In this document: positions 19,585 through 27,365 of the stretch, in pieces
How the letters are laid out: each line of letters begins with the position of its first letter
How positions within the stretch are numbered: the stretch's first letter is position 1
Assembly: GCA_016776605.1 (NCBI GenBank)
Contig: JADHTB010000001.1
Location: 372,001-436,000, forward strand
Direction: 5' to 3'
DNA length: 64,000 nt
DNA from: Alphaproteobacteria bacterium
GTDB taxonomy: Bacteria; Pseudomonadota; Alphaproteobacteria; GCA-2731375
Notes under the pieces: generated by a model
What the model saw: the letters and a program-made list of their open reading frames with translations, nothing else
Told to the model about the DNA's origin: nothing
Databases searched by the model: none
Translations under genes and position numbers: made by a program

Positions 19585-20271
19585 TCAACATTCAGGCTGG
19601 TCATCATGCAGGCTGGCGCGGATCACGGCTTCCTGGGCGCCGCGCAACCGCTGCTTTGCCAAAACATACGCCTCCCTGTCCAAGGCCCGCAACTGCGCGG
19701 CTTTCGCGGCCAGCGCGGCGTTGAAATCCCCCGGCCGTTCGGCCTGATCCAGATAGCCCACGGTCACCGCCATGGTGGGCGGGTACAATTCCGCGCCCAA
19801 TGTGGCCATGTTGAGATAGCGGTTGTCCAGGCGGTCGCGGGCCAGTTCCAGACCGAACGTCGGCAGGCTGAGGCCGATGGCGGTTTCATTCAGGCCAATC
19901 TTGTAATCCCCGGAAACCCCGATGCGGTAATCGCCGGCGCATAGCAACAGGGCGCCGGCGGCGACCGCATGGCCGGTGCAGGCGATGATGACCGGTTGCG
20001 GGTGCATATAGATCTTCAGCAGCAATGCCGCCCCCGCATCGACCATGGCGCGGACGCCCGCCTTGGGGCCATTGATCACCTTCAGATCAAAGCCGCCACT
20101 GAGCAACCCTGGCCGGCCCATGATGACCACCACATCCGCCAGGGCCGCGGCCCGGTCCAGCCCGGCGGTCAGGGCCGCCATCATCTCCATGCCAAAGGCA
20201 TTTGCCTTGCCATCGTCCATGCGCAGCGTGGCAACGCCGTTCTTTAATTTGTAATCCACGAAATCAGTCAC
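19585..20271 (-). CDS. Enoyl-CoA hydratase/isomerase family protein
   Basis: A crotonase-fold protein of about 228 residues. I start it at the GTG at 20269-20271 (MTDFVDYKLKNGVATLRM) because GGCGGGAG lies ten bases upstream; the longer frame has no site. The pattern DGKANAFGMEMMAAL, the oxyanion-hole region GRPGLLSGGFDLK and the second, HAVAAGALLLCAGDYRIG, are of the family, and the ETAIGLSLPTFGLEL helix replaces the usual catalytic glutamate region. Family members hydrate, isomerise or cleave acyl-CoA thioesters; the exact reaction is not determinable. Possibly co-transcribed with the luciferase-like gene. Confidence 0.88.
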   Translation of the reverse strand: MTDFVDYKLKNGVATLRMDDGKANAFGMEMMAALTAGLDRAAALADVVVIMGRPGLLSGGFDLKVINGPKAGVRAMVDAGAALLLKIYMHPQPVIIACTGHAVAAGALLLCAGDYRIGVSGDYKIGLNETAIGLSLPTFGLELARDRLDNRYLNMATLGAELYPPTMAVTVGYLDQAERPGDFNAALAAKAAQLRALDREAYVLAKQRLRGAQEAVIRASLHDDQPEC

Positions 20272-20414
20272 TGTTGCTACTCTCCCGCCTCCAAATGCCG
20301 CCATACGCCCGCACATCTTAAATCACGCCTCCCCGCATGGCCATCCGATGATGGCCATGGGGGCGCTTTGCCGTTAATCTTGGGCGCCATTTTTATTTCT
20401 GGGGAGTTTCCTGC

Positions 20415-22562
20415 GTGATTGCTTTGCTCGGTTATTGTGACCGCCTGTCCGGCCGTGCCGGCGACACCATCGAATTCAAGGTCAGTTCCATTGCAGCCGA
20501 GCCCTTCACGGCCCGGCTGTACCGTTCCATCTCGGCTGATCCCAATCCGGCGGGGCCCGGCATCATCGAACGGGCCGTGCCCTCGGCCATGGACGGCAGC
20601 TACCCCTCGCGGTTGCAAACATTCCATCCCGGCTCTTACGCCATCGCCGGCGCGGCCCTACCCTCATCAGCAGAGGGTGGCTTTCGCCTGAGCGCGCTGA
20701 TCTGGCCAACCCTGCCCCTGAAGGGAGAACAAATACGGGGCGGGCAGGCCATCCTGTCCTGCGGCGACATCACCCTGATGATCGATGAGAGCGGCGCCAT
20801 TGCCGGACAGGCGGGCGAACGCCGGGTCAGCAGCAGCGAGCCCCTGAAAACCCGCGCCTGGTACCGGGTCTCGTTATCCTACGACGCGGCCAGCGGCGCC
20901 CTGACCGTCAGCCAGGAACCCATCAAGCATGGCCACGAGGCGCACGGCAGCATTAACGTGCCGGGACTGCGCCTGGCCGGCAAACCAATGATCGCGGCCA
21001 TGGAGAACGCCCTGGCGGCCCGCCCCGGCTGCCCGCCCGACGCGATCGGGGCGCACTTCAATGGCAAGATCGAGGCGCCCGCCATTCACGATGGCGCCGG
21101 CAACGTCGTGGCCGCCTGGGATTTCAGCCAGGGTATATCCACCACCAAAATCGTCGACACCGGCCCCCACGGCCTGCATGGGCAATTGGTCAACCTGCCG
21201 GCCCGCGCCATGACCGGATCGGCCTGGAACGGGGACGAGATGTGCTTTCGCCATTGCCCCGAACATTACGGCGCCATTCATTTTCACGACGACGATATCT
21301 ATGACTTCGGCTGGGAAACGGATTTCAGCTTCACCATTCCCGACGATCTGCCCTCGGGCGCCTATCTGGCCCGCATCCACTGCGGCGGCCATGAAGATTC
21401 CATACCGTTCTTTGTCTGCCCGCCCCTGGGCAAGCCGCGCGCCAAGCTGTGTGTCCTGGTCTCTACCTTCACCTATGTCATCTATGGCAATTACGCCCGG
21501 CCCGCCTATCACGAATCCTGGCATACCCGGGTGGCCGAATGGGATGGCTATCCGTGGAACCCGGCAGCGCACCCCGAATACGGCCTGTCCACCTATAACT
21601 TCCACAGCGACGGCAGTGGCATTTGTCATGCCTCGCACAAACGCCCGCTGTTCAATGTGCGGCCCGGCTTTTTGACCACGGGCATTGGCGAGGATTCCGG
21701 CCTGCGGCATTTCCCCGCCGACGGCCACCTGCTGACCTGGCTGGACCAGCAGGGCATCGATTATGACATCATCACCGACCAGGAATTGCACGATGACGGC
21801 TACGCGGCCCTTCAGCCCTACAGGGCGGTCACCACGGGCAGCCACCCGGAATATCACACCGCTAAAACCCTGGATGCCATCGAGGCCTACCGCGATGGGG
21901 GCGGTAATTTCATGTATCTGGGGGGCAACGGTTTCTATTGGCGCATCGGGCTGCATGAACACGAAACCGGCGCCCTGGAAATCCGCCGGGGCGAAGGCGG
22001 CATTCGCGCCTGGGCCGCCGAACCGGGGGAATATTTCAATGCCTTTGACGGCGCCTATGGCGGCATGTGGCGGCGCAACGGGCGGCCGCCGCAATCCATC
22101 GCCGGCCTGGGTTTCACCGCGCAAGGCAATTTCACCGGCAGCTATTACCGCCGCCTGCCGACCTCGAAAGACGCGGACGTGGCCTGGATTTTTGACGGCA
22201 TCGAGGACGAGGTGATCGGCGATTTCGGCCTGTCGGGCGGTGGCGCGGCGGGCTTCGAACTGGACCGCGCCGATACCCGCCTGGGCACGCCGGAAAACGC
22301 GGTGATCATCGCGCGCTCGGAAAACCACGACGACGAAACCATCATGGTGCCCGAGGAAATGCTGACCCACATCGTGAATTGGTCCCTGCTGACCACCAAG
22401 GATCTGATCCACGCCGACATGATCTATTACCAAACGCCCTCGGGCGGCCAGGTCTTTTCCACCGGCTCCATCACCTACTGCGGCTGCCTGCCCTGGAATG
22501 GCGGTGACAACAATATCTCGAAGCTGACCAGTAACGTGTTAAGGCGGTTCCTGGGGGAATAA
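20415..22562 (+). CDS. N,N-dimethylformamidase large-subunit-like protein
   Basis: A 715-residue protein resembling the large (beta) subunit of N,N-dimethylformamidase, an iron amidohydrolase that splits dimethylformamide to dimethylamine and formate. The N-terminal half looks like a beta-sandwich with a LamG-like stretch (about 80-260). The C-terminal half has the DMFase-type segments FVLVSTF-like LCVLVSTFTYVIYGNYA, HLLTWLDQQGIDYDIITD, and NFMYLGGNGFYWR followed by MWRRNGRPPQSI. GTG start with GGGGAG upstream. No gene for the small alpha subunit is visible on either side. Many environmental alphaproteobacteria carry such lone genes, so the substrate may be another amide. Confidence 0.85.
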   Translation: MIALLGYCDRLSGRAGDTIEFKVSSIAAEPFTARLYRSISADPNPAGPGIIERAVPSAMDGSYPSRLQTFHPGSYAIAGAALPSSAEGGFRLSALIWPTLPLKGEQIRGGQAILSCGDITLMIDESGAIAGQAGERRVSSSEPLKTRAWYRVSLSYDAASGALTVSQEPIKHGHEAHGSINVPGLRLAGKPMIAAMENALAARPGCPPDAIGAHFNGKIEAPAIHDGAGNVVAAWDFSQGISTTKIVDTGPHGLHGQLVNLPARAMTGSAWNGDEMCFRHCPEHYGAIHFHDDDIYDFGWETDFSFTIPDDLPSGAYLARIHCGGHEDSIPFFVCPPLGKPRAKLCVLVSTFTYVIYGNYARPAYHESWHTRVAEWDGYPWNPAAHPEYGLSTYNFHSDGSGICHASHKRPLFNVRPGFLTTGIGEDSGLRHFPADGHLLTWLDQQGIDYDIITDQELHDDGYAALQPYRAVTTGSHPEYHTAKTLDAIEAYRDGGGNFMYLGGNGFYWRIGLHEHETGALEIRRGEGGIRAWAAEPGEYFNAFDGAYGGMWRRNGRPPQSIAGLGFTAQGNFTGSYYRRLPTSKDADVAWIFDGIEDEVIGDFGLSGGGAAGFELDRADTRLGTPENAVIIARSENHDDETIMVPEEMLTHIVNWSLLTTKDLIHADMIYYQTPSGGQVFSTGSITYCGCLPWNGGDNNISKLTSNVLRRFLGE

Positions 22563-22594
22563 TTCGCTTCCAACGTCCAATTCAATCAAGAAAC

Positions 22595-22607
22595 AAGGTC
22601 TGACCCG
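22595..22607. repeat. Short REP-tail-like word AAGGTCTGACCCG
   Basis: AAGGTCTGACCCG lies between the dimethylformamidase-like gene and the nucleotidyltransferase gene. From memory, closely similar words occur at the borders of small mobile units in many proteobacteria. Together with the palindrome at 23265 it brackets the low-GC nucleotidyltransferase gene. Evidence is weak because the word is short. Confidence 0.3.
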
Positions 22608-22691
22608 TGCACTCCCTGTCTGACATTTTGCAGTACGCCACCCACAGTGACAGCAGAAAACTGACTCGGTTCATCAGGAATCAGTTTCGAC

Positions 22692-23234
22692 TTAGCAAGG
22701 TTCTGGAGGAACAGTGGTGGTTTTTGAAGTCCCGTTCGAAGTGTCTGACGTCAGCGCTTTGAGAGCGCGAATATCTGCAAGATGTTTTTCGTCGAGCTGC
22801 GCAGGCTCCCACTTTGAGCGTATCAAGTGATCTCTCGAAAGAACACGAACTGTGAGGCTCTCCGCCCTGTGCAGGAGAGCTTGCCTATATGCTTCATCAA
22901 AACTTACATCGTTGATCGACGTGAGAATATCGATGCCGACAAAATCATCTTCGCTCCACAAGGGCAGCTTCAGCCAGGGCTTGCCGAGTCTGCTCAAATC
23001 ACAATCGGTGAACTGGAAAGATTTGTTATATCGCAGACTAAATCCTCGGAGTGCCGAGGCTAGTCGAGTTGCGTTTTTTGAGGTTGGTTCACTAAGAATA
23101 TCTAGATCGTGCGCAGGGCGCGTTTGGACGTAAAAATTGACAGCGACGCCGCCCACGATCAGGAAACGGACCTGCGCTTCAAAGAGAGTCTGAACAAAGT
23201 CCGCACCTATGGCATCCAAATCGAGAAGGCGCAT
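22692..23234 (-). CDS. Small nucleotidyltransferase-fold protein (MNT / AbiEii-like)
   Basis: About 180 residues, starting at MRLLDLDAIGADFVQ (ATG at 23232-23234, AAGGGATG upstream); the longer frame is not used because it has no ribosome site. The segment FLIVGGVAVNFYVQTRPAHD then LDIL carries the GG and D-x-D pattern of the DNA-polymerase-beta-type nucleotidyltransferase fold used by MNT antitoxins and AbiEii-type toxins. No partner gene is recognisable on either side. The region is visibly lower in GC than its neighbours and is bracketed by an inverted repeat and a short repeat-like word, suggesting acquisition. The C-terminal tail (TSNGTSKTTTVPPEPC) looks non-conserved and may be read-through past an original end. 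Confidence 0.7.
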   Translation of the reverse strand: MRLLDLDAIGADFVQTLFEAQVRFLIVGGVAVNFYVQTRPAHDLDILSEPTSKNATRLASALRGFSLRYNKSFQFTDCDLSRLGKPWLKLPLWSEDDFVGIDILTSINDVSFDEAYRQALLHRAESLTVRVLSRDHLIRSKWEPAQLDEKHLADIRALKALTSDTSNGTSKTTTVPPEPC

Positions 23235-23264
23235 CAGACATCCCTTTTCGTTTAGGCGACAGGA

Positions 23265-23318
23265 ATTATGGGGACACAATACTTATATCGATTGATATAA
23301 GTATTGTGTCCCCATAAT
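23265..23318. repeat. Perfect 25-bp palindrome, GGGGACACAATACTTATAT family
   Basis: Left arm 23265-23289 and right arm 23294-23318 are exact reverse complements (25 bases) around a 4-base loop GATT. The arm begins ATTATGGGGACACAATAC. A near-identical element lies at 53337-53394, about 30 kb away. Here it separates the 5' side of the nucleotidyltransferase gene from the 3' end of the E1 beta gene and could terminate transcripts entering from the right. Confidence 0.9.
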
Positions 23319-23322
23319 AGCC

Positions 23323-24288
23323 CTAACCCGCTTCCATCACTTCGCGAATGCCTGCGATGATGCGGGTGCGGTCGGGGAAGACGTGATTTTCCATTGTGGG
23401 GCTGTAGGGGATCGGCACTTGCAGGGCGCAGACCCGTTTGGGCGGCGCCTTCAGGGCCCTGAACGTCGCGGGGTCTTCGGCGATCAGGGCGGCGATTTCG
23501 GCGGAGGCGCCCGCCGTCGGGCCGGCCTCGTCGGCGATTACCAGGCGGCCGGTTTTTTGCACCGAGGCGCGCATGGTCTCGTTATCCAGGGGGAACAAGG
23601 TGCGGGGGTCCACCACCTCGACCGAGACGCCTTCTTTTGCCATTTCCTCGGCTGCCGCCAGGGCCTCGTGCACCAGCCAGGCCAGCGCGATGACGGTGAT
23701 ATCGCTGCCCGTTCTCTTCACATCGGCCACCCCCAGGGGCACCGTGTAATCATCCTCCGGCACCTCGCCCTTGAACCCCATCAGGCGGGTGGATTCGAAT
23801 GACAGGACGGGATTGTTATCCCGAATGGCCGATTTCAACAGACCCTTCATATCGTACGGCGTGGAGGGCAGGATCAACTTCAAGCCAGCCAGATTCATGA
23901 ACATCGAATAGGGGCTTTGCGAATGCTGCGCCGCCAACGACGTGCCGCCGCCCACGGAGGAGCGGAAAACGATGGGGAAAGTCTGCTGGCCGCCGAACAT
24001 GTAATGAATTTTCGAGGCCTGGTTGACGATCTGATCCATGGCGACAAAGCAAAAGGTGACCATGGACCAATTGACGATGGGGCGCAGACCGGAGCCCGCC
24101 GCACCAATGGCTATGCCCGAGAAAGCATTCTCGGTGATCGGCGTGGCGCGGATCCGGGCCGCGCCAAATTCCTCCACCAGAGAGGGCGGCGCATCGGTGG
24201 CCAGATGGATGGTTGTCGGGTCCCGCTGTAGTTCCTCGACCAACGCTTCCATGCCGGCCCGGGCGTAAGATATCTCTCGCATGCTCAT
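23323..24288 (-). CDS. 2-oxoacid/acetoin dehydrogenase E1 component, beta subunit
   Basis: A 321-residue transketolase-type E1 beta subunit. It begins MSMREISYARAGMEALVEEL, with the conserved TENAFSGIAIGAAGSGLRPI region and a C-terminal transketolase domain (VVDPRTLFPLDNETM, VIADEAGPTAGASAEIAALI). With the alpha subunit it would bind thiamine diphosphate and decarboxylate a 2-oxoacid or cleave acetoin. GGAGGG lies 7-8 bases before the ATG and the alpha gene ends 12 bases upstream. No lipoyl E2 or E3 gene is present in the window, so the electron/acyl acceptor is unknown. Confidence 0.92.
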   Translation of the reverse strand: MSMREISYARAGMEALVEELQRDPTTIHLATDAPPSLVEEFGAARIRATPITENAFSGIAIGAAGSGLRPIVNWSMVTFCFVAMDQIVNQASKIHYMFGGQQTFPIVFRSSVGGGTSLAAQHSQSPYSMFMNLAGLKLILPSTPYDMKGLLKSAIRDNNPVLSFESTRLMGFKGEVPEDDYTVPLGVADVKRTGSDITVIALAWLVHEALAAAEEMAKEGVSVEVVDPRTLFPLDNETMRASVQKTGRLVIADEAGPTAGASAEIAALIAEDPATFRALKAPPKRVCALQVPIPYSPTMENHVFPDRTRIIAGIREVMEAG

Positions 24289-24300
24289 AACCCTGCCCTC

Positions 24301-25269
24301 CTAATCGGCAAAAACATCATCCAGCGCCGCCTCGGGCGCCGGGAACGGGCTGGCCTCGGCAAAGGCGACGGACGCGTTAACCGCCGCCAGCACCTGGTCA
24401 TCCAGGGCCTGGAATTCGGCGTCGCTGTACTGGCCTTGCTGTTGTTTAAGATCATCGACCAGATGCTTGATGGGGTCCCTGGCCATCCAGGCGGCGATTT
24501 CCTCCGCCGGGCGGGGATCGGCGGCGCCGGGGCGTTCCGTATGGGCCCGCCAGCGGTAGGTTTTGCATTCGATCAAGGTGGGCCCCTCGCCGGCCCTGGC
24601 GCGGGCCACGGCCTCGGTCGCGGCCTCGTACACGGCCAGCACATCGTTGCCGTCCACCACTACGCCGGGCATGCCATAGCCCGCCGCGCGGCCGGCTACA
24701 TCGTCGGCGGCATGGGTCATCTTGGAGGAGGTACTGGCGGCCCAGGAATTATGTTCGCAGACGTACAGCATGGGCAGTTTCCAGCGCGCCGCGATGTTCA
24801 GGCTTTCATGGAAGGAGCCGGCGTTGGAGGCGCCATCGCCAAAGAAACAGACGGCGACCCGGTCCTTGCCCTCCAACTGCGCCGCCAGCCCGGCGCCGGT
24901 GACGATGGACAGGCCGCCCCCCACGATGCCGTTGGCACCCAGCATGCCGATGGAGAAATCGGCGATATGCATGGAGCCGCCCTTGCCCTTGCAATAACCG
25001 TCCTCGCGACCATACAGCTCCGCCATCATGCGGTTCAGATCGGCGCCCTTGGCGATGCAATGGCCGTGGCCGCGATGGTTGGAGATAATCTGGTCATCAA
25101 TATTCAGGGCCGAACAGACCCCGACCGCGACCGCCTCCTCGCCAATATAGCAATGCACCACGCCATAAATGGCGCCGTTCTGATAATCGTCGGAGGCGCG
25201 CTCTTCAAAGCGGCGAATGGTCTGCATCTGGCGCAACATTTCGCGCTGTAGTTCAGGTGAGGCTGGCAT
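24301..25269 (-). CDS. 2-oxoacid/acetoin dehydrogenase E1 component, alpha subunit
   Basis: A protein of about 322 residues starting MPASPELQREMLRQM at the ATG at 25267-25269 (GAGGAA upstream); the longer frame adds a Pro/Arg-rich stretch without family similarity. It contains FEERASDDYQNGAIYGVVHC, the E1 alpha segment IISNHRGHGHCIAKGAD, and the thiamine-diphosphate motif GDGASNAGSFHESLNIA with VCEHNSWAAST downstream. The pair is most like AcoAB/PdhAB of acetoin or pyruvate dehydrogenases. Order in the leftward run is MaoC-like, E1 alpha, E1 beta. Confidence 0.92.
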   Translation of the reverse strand: MPASPELQREMLRQMQTIRRFEERASDDYQNGAIYGVVHCYIGEEAVAVGVCSALNIDDQIISNHRGHGHCIAKGADLNRMMAELYGREDGYCKGKGGSMHIADFSIGMLGANGIVGGGLSIVTGAGLAAQLEGKDRVAVCFFGDGASNAGSFHESLNIAARWKLPMLYVCEHNSWAASTSSKMTHAADDVAGRAAGYGMPGVVVDGNDVLAVYEAATEAVARARAGEGPTLIECKTYRWRAHTERPGAADPRPAEEIAAWMARDPIKHLVDDLKQQQGQYSDAEFQALDDQVLAAVNASVAFAEASPFPAPEAALDDVFAD

Positions 25270-25355
25270 GGCGGCTGTTCCTCGATGCTGGTTGTTTATT
25301 GTTGGCGATAGTTTGCGCGCCGGGGCGGCAAGACGCAAGTGGCGGTGGCTGGGCC

Positions 25356-25835
25356 TCAGTCCGTCTTGGGGAACCACATATTCAGATATTCCACATACGC
25401 GGCGGGACCGTCCAGGCTGGCGATCTCGATGTGATGGCTGGTGGTGATCAGGCGGCGGCCCTCGCCCTTGTCCACCACCTTCATGAGCCCGATGCGGTCG
25501 CGCACCCGGATGCCGTCGCCGATCACCACGGGTTTCAGGATGCGCGCCTTGTCCATGCCGTAGTTCAGGGAGTAGGCCCCATCGGCGGGGTTGATGCCGC
25601 CCATCCGGACGAAATAGGTGATCAGACTAAGCAGGAAAAAGCCGTGAATAATGGTGCCGCCATAGGGACTTTCCCGCGCCGCGCGGTCCCGGTCGTTATG
25701 CATCCAGGTCGGCCAGCGGGTGACCTCGCCAAAGATATTCACCTGCATCTGATCAATATCCAGCCAGTCGGTCAGGCCGATTTCCTGATCGACGAATTCG
25801 TGCGCGTTGCTCAACAAAATGTCGCTGTTCGCCAT
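25356..25835 (-). CDS. MaoC-fold (hot-dog) protein with altered active site
   Basis: A 159-residue MaoC-like hot-dog protein; the family typically hydrates (R)-specific enoyl-CoA. The overall pattern VDQEIGLTDWLDIDQMQVN, then FGEVTR..MHNDRDRAA and YGGTIIHGFFLLSL is of the family. In active hydratases the loop reads T-G-D-x-x-x-I-H; here it reads TRWPTWMH, so the His is kept but the catalytic Asp position holds Trp. It may bind an acyl-CoA or have a different activity. It starts 24 bases after the nitroreductase gene and precedes E1 alpha by 86 bases, so it likely belongs to the same transcript. Confidence 0.82.
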   Translation of the reverse strand: MANSDILLSNAHEFVDQEIGLTDWLDIDQMQVNIFGEVTRWPTWMHNDRDRAARESPYGGTIIHGFFLLSLITYFVRMGGINPADGAYSLNYGMDKARILKPVVIGDGIRVRDRIGLMKVVDKGEGRRLITTSHHIEIASLDGPAAYVEYLNMWFPKTD

Positions 25836-25859
25836 CTCACAACCTCCCCGCCAGCGTCA

Positions 25860-26528
25860 TCAATCCTTGGTGAACACCGGGCCGTCGAAACGTTCGTGGG
25901 TGGCGATTTCCTCCACCGGGCGGCGGCGTAACTTGGTCAACTGCTTCACCGGCTTGCCCAGGGGCACCACGGCGGCGACGGCGAATTCGCTGGGAATATT
26001 CAACAACGCCTGCACCTCGCCCTCGCGGGCCACGGCCAGGGTTGTGATGGTGCCGCCGAAACCGGCCTGGCGCGCGCCCAGCAGGACGTTCCAGACAAAG
26101 GGATAGATGGAGCCGCCGGAAATCATGCCGATGCGGTCCAGATCCTGATCCATCGAGGCGACGACCCGCAGATCCACGGCAAAGACCAGCACCACGTTGG
26201 CATCGCGAAAAGAATTGGTCAGCATGCCCGGCGCCGGCGTGGCCTCGATCTCGGCCGCCGTGACCGTGGTGGGCGTCACCGCGTTCCACGGGCTTTCCCC
26301 CGCCTTGGTCTGCGCCATGTAGCGTTTCGCCGCCGGTTCCGCCAGCTTGGCCAATTGTTCGCGGGTGGCCGGATCGCGCACGACGATCACGCGGTTGCCC
26401 TGGCGGTTGCCGCCCGAGGGGGCAAAGCGCGCATTTTCAAGCAAATCATAGATCAGTGCGTCCGGCAGCTCTTCGCCGGTAAACGCGCGGGCCGAAAATG
26501 TGGTCCGCATGACATCATAAAGTTCCAT
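25860..26528 (-). CDS. Nitroreductase family FMN oxidoreductase
   Basis: A 222-residue nitroreductase-family flavoprotein, likely a homodimer with FMN, reducing nitro, quinone or enone substrates with NAD(P)H. It begins MELYDVMRTTFSARAF with the FMN-binding R-S/T-x-R-x-F-like region, then LENARFAPSGGNRQGNRVIV, and at the end WNVLLGARQAGFGGTITTLA and VVPLGKPVKQLTKLRR, all family features. GGGAGG precedes the ATG. It is second in a leftward run starting with the Hen1-like gene (92-base gap) and followed by the MaoC-fold gene (24-base gap). Confidence 0.9.
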   Translation of the reverse strand: MELYDVMRTTFSARAFTGEELPDALIYDLLENARFAPSGGNRQGNRVIVVRDPATREQLAKLAEPAAKRYMAQTKAGESPWNAVTPTTVTAAEIEATPAPGMLTNSFRDANVVLVFAVDLRVVASMDQDLDRIGMISGGSIYPFVWNVLLGARQAGFGGTITTLAVAREGEVQALLNIPSEFAVAAVVPLGKPVKQLTKLRRRPVEEIATHERFDGPVFTKD

Positions 26529-26620
26529 TGGCTTCGCCTCCCCAGTGGTTGCCCATAATTAGTTACCCATAGTGGTTGCCCTAAAGCTTGCTGCGGCAAG
26601 CCAGCCCCGTCAAGTTTCCC

Positions 26621-27226
26621 TCACGCATCCGTCCGGGTAAACAGCGCCATCTGGCTGGGCGAACCCAGGGCCGGATGGGCCGGCCCCAGGCCGGCGAAAC
26701 CGACCAGATAGCCGTTCCGGGCGGCCACGCCACCGGCCCAGGCTTCGAACTTTGCCCGGCTCCATTCGAAGGCATGCCCGGGATGGCGCATACGATGGGA
26801 CGGCACCCCCAGGATCTCGTTGCATTCCTGGTTCGGCGTGGTGATCAGAACCAGGCCTGGACGAAAGCCGTTAAACACCGCGCGCTCAACCTTGGACAGC
26901 CGGTCGGGGGGAATATGTTCGATGGTTTCCAGCAGCACGGCGGCGTCAAAACCCGTGTAGCGCAGGTTCGTCTCGGCGAAGGAATCATGCAGCAATTGAA
27001 TGCGCTGGCCCTGGGGGAAACCGGCGGTATCCAGGTCACGGGCGCATTGCGCCAGCGCCGTGCGGGAAATATCCAGGCCCACGATCTGCTGGAAAAAATC
27101 GTTGCCCGCTAACGCAACCAGCAATGGCCCGGTGCCGCAACCAAGGTCCAGCACCCGCCGCGCACCCCGCGCCCGCAAGGTTTCGACAACGGTATTCAGG
27201 CGATCCTGGTGCAGCGAGGTTGGCAT
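26621..27226 (-). CDS. Hen1-type RNA 3'-terminal 2'-O-methyltransferase domain, stand-alone
   Basis: The 201-residue protein matches the C-terminal methyltransferase half of bacterial Hen1, which 2'-O-methylates the 3' end of cleaved RNA during repair by the Pnkp-Hen1 complex. Visible are SAM motif I RRVLDLGCGTGPLLVAL at about 23-39, VGLDISRTAL, the metal-binding ETIEH motif (E-x-x-E-H) and a second histidine site in RMRHPGHAFEW about 45 residues later, with TPNQECN between. Bacterial Hen1 is normally about twice as long, with an N-terminal ligase-activating half that is absent here, and no Pnkp gene is adjacent. No clear ribosome site precedes the ATG. A generic methyltransferase is less likely given the metal ligands. 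Confidence 0.75.
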   Translation of the reverse strand: MPTSLHQDRLNTVVETLRARGARRVLDLGCGTGPLLVALAGNDFFQQIVGLDISRTALAQCARDLDTAGFPQGQRIQLLHDSFAETNLRYTGFDAAVLLETIEHIPPDRLSKVERAVFNGFRPGLVLITTPNQECNEILGVPSHRMRHPGHAFEWSRAKFEAWAGGVAARNGYLVGFAGLGPAHPALGSPSQMALFTRTDA

Positions 27227-27365
27227 GGCCCGAATTTTAGCACATCAGGCAGGGTGCCCTGGCAAATGGATTGCGCGGCGTTTACCCCGGTAAAACGCAA
27301 ACATTAACGAAACTGAAAAGAATAGCTGGCTAGAATCTACCCGTATCCATCGCGCTAGGTAGAGA

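Noticed and set aside
22692-23234. Complete toxin-antitoxin pair
   Set aside because: Only the nucleotidyltransferase-fold member is present. A 30-codon leftward frame at 22580-22670 has no antitoxin features.
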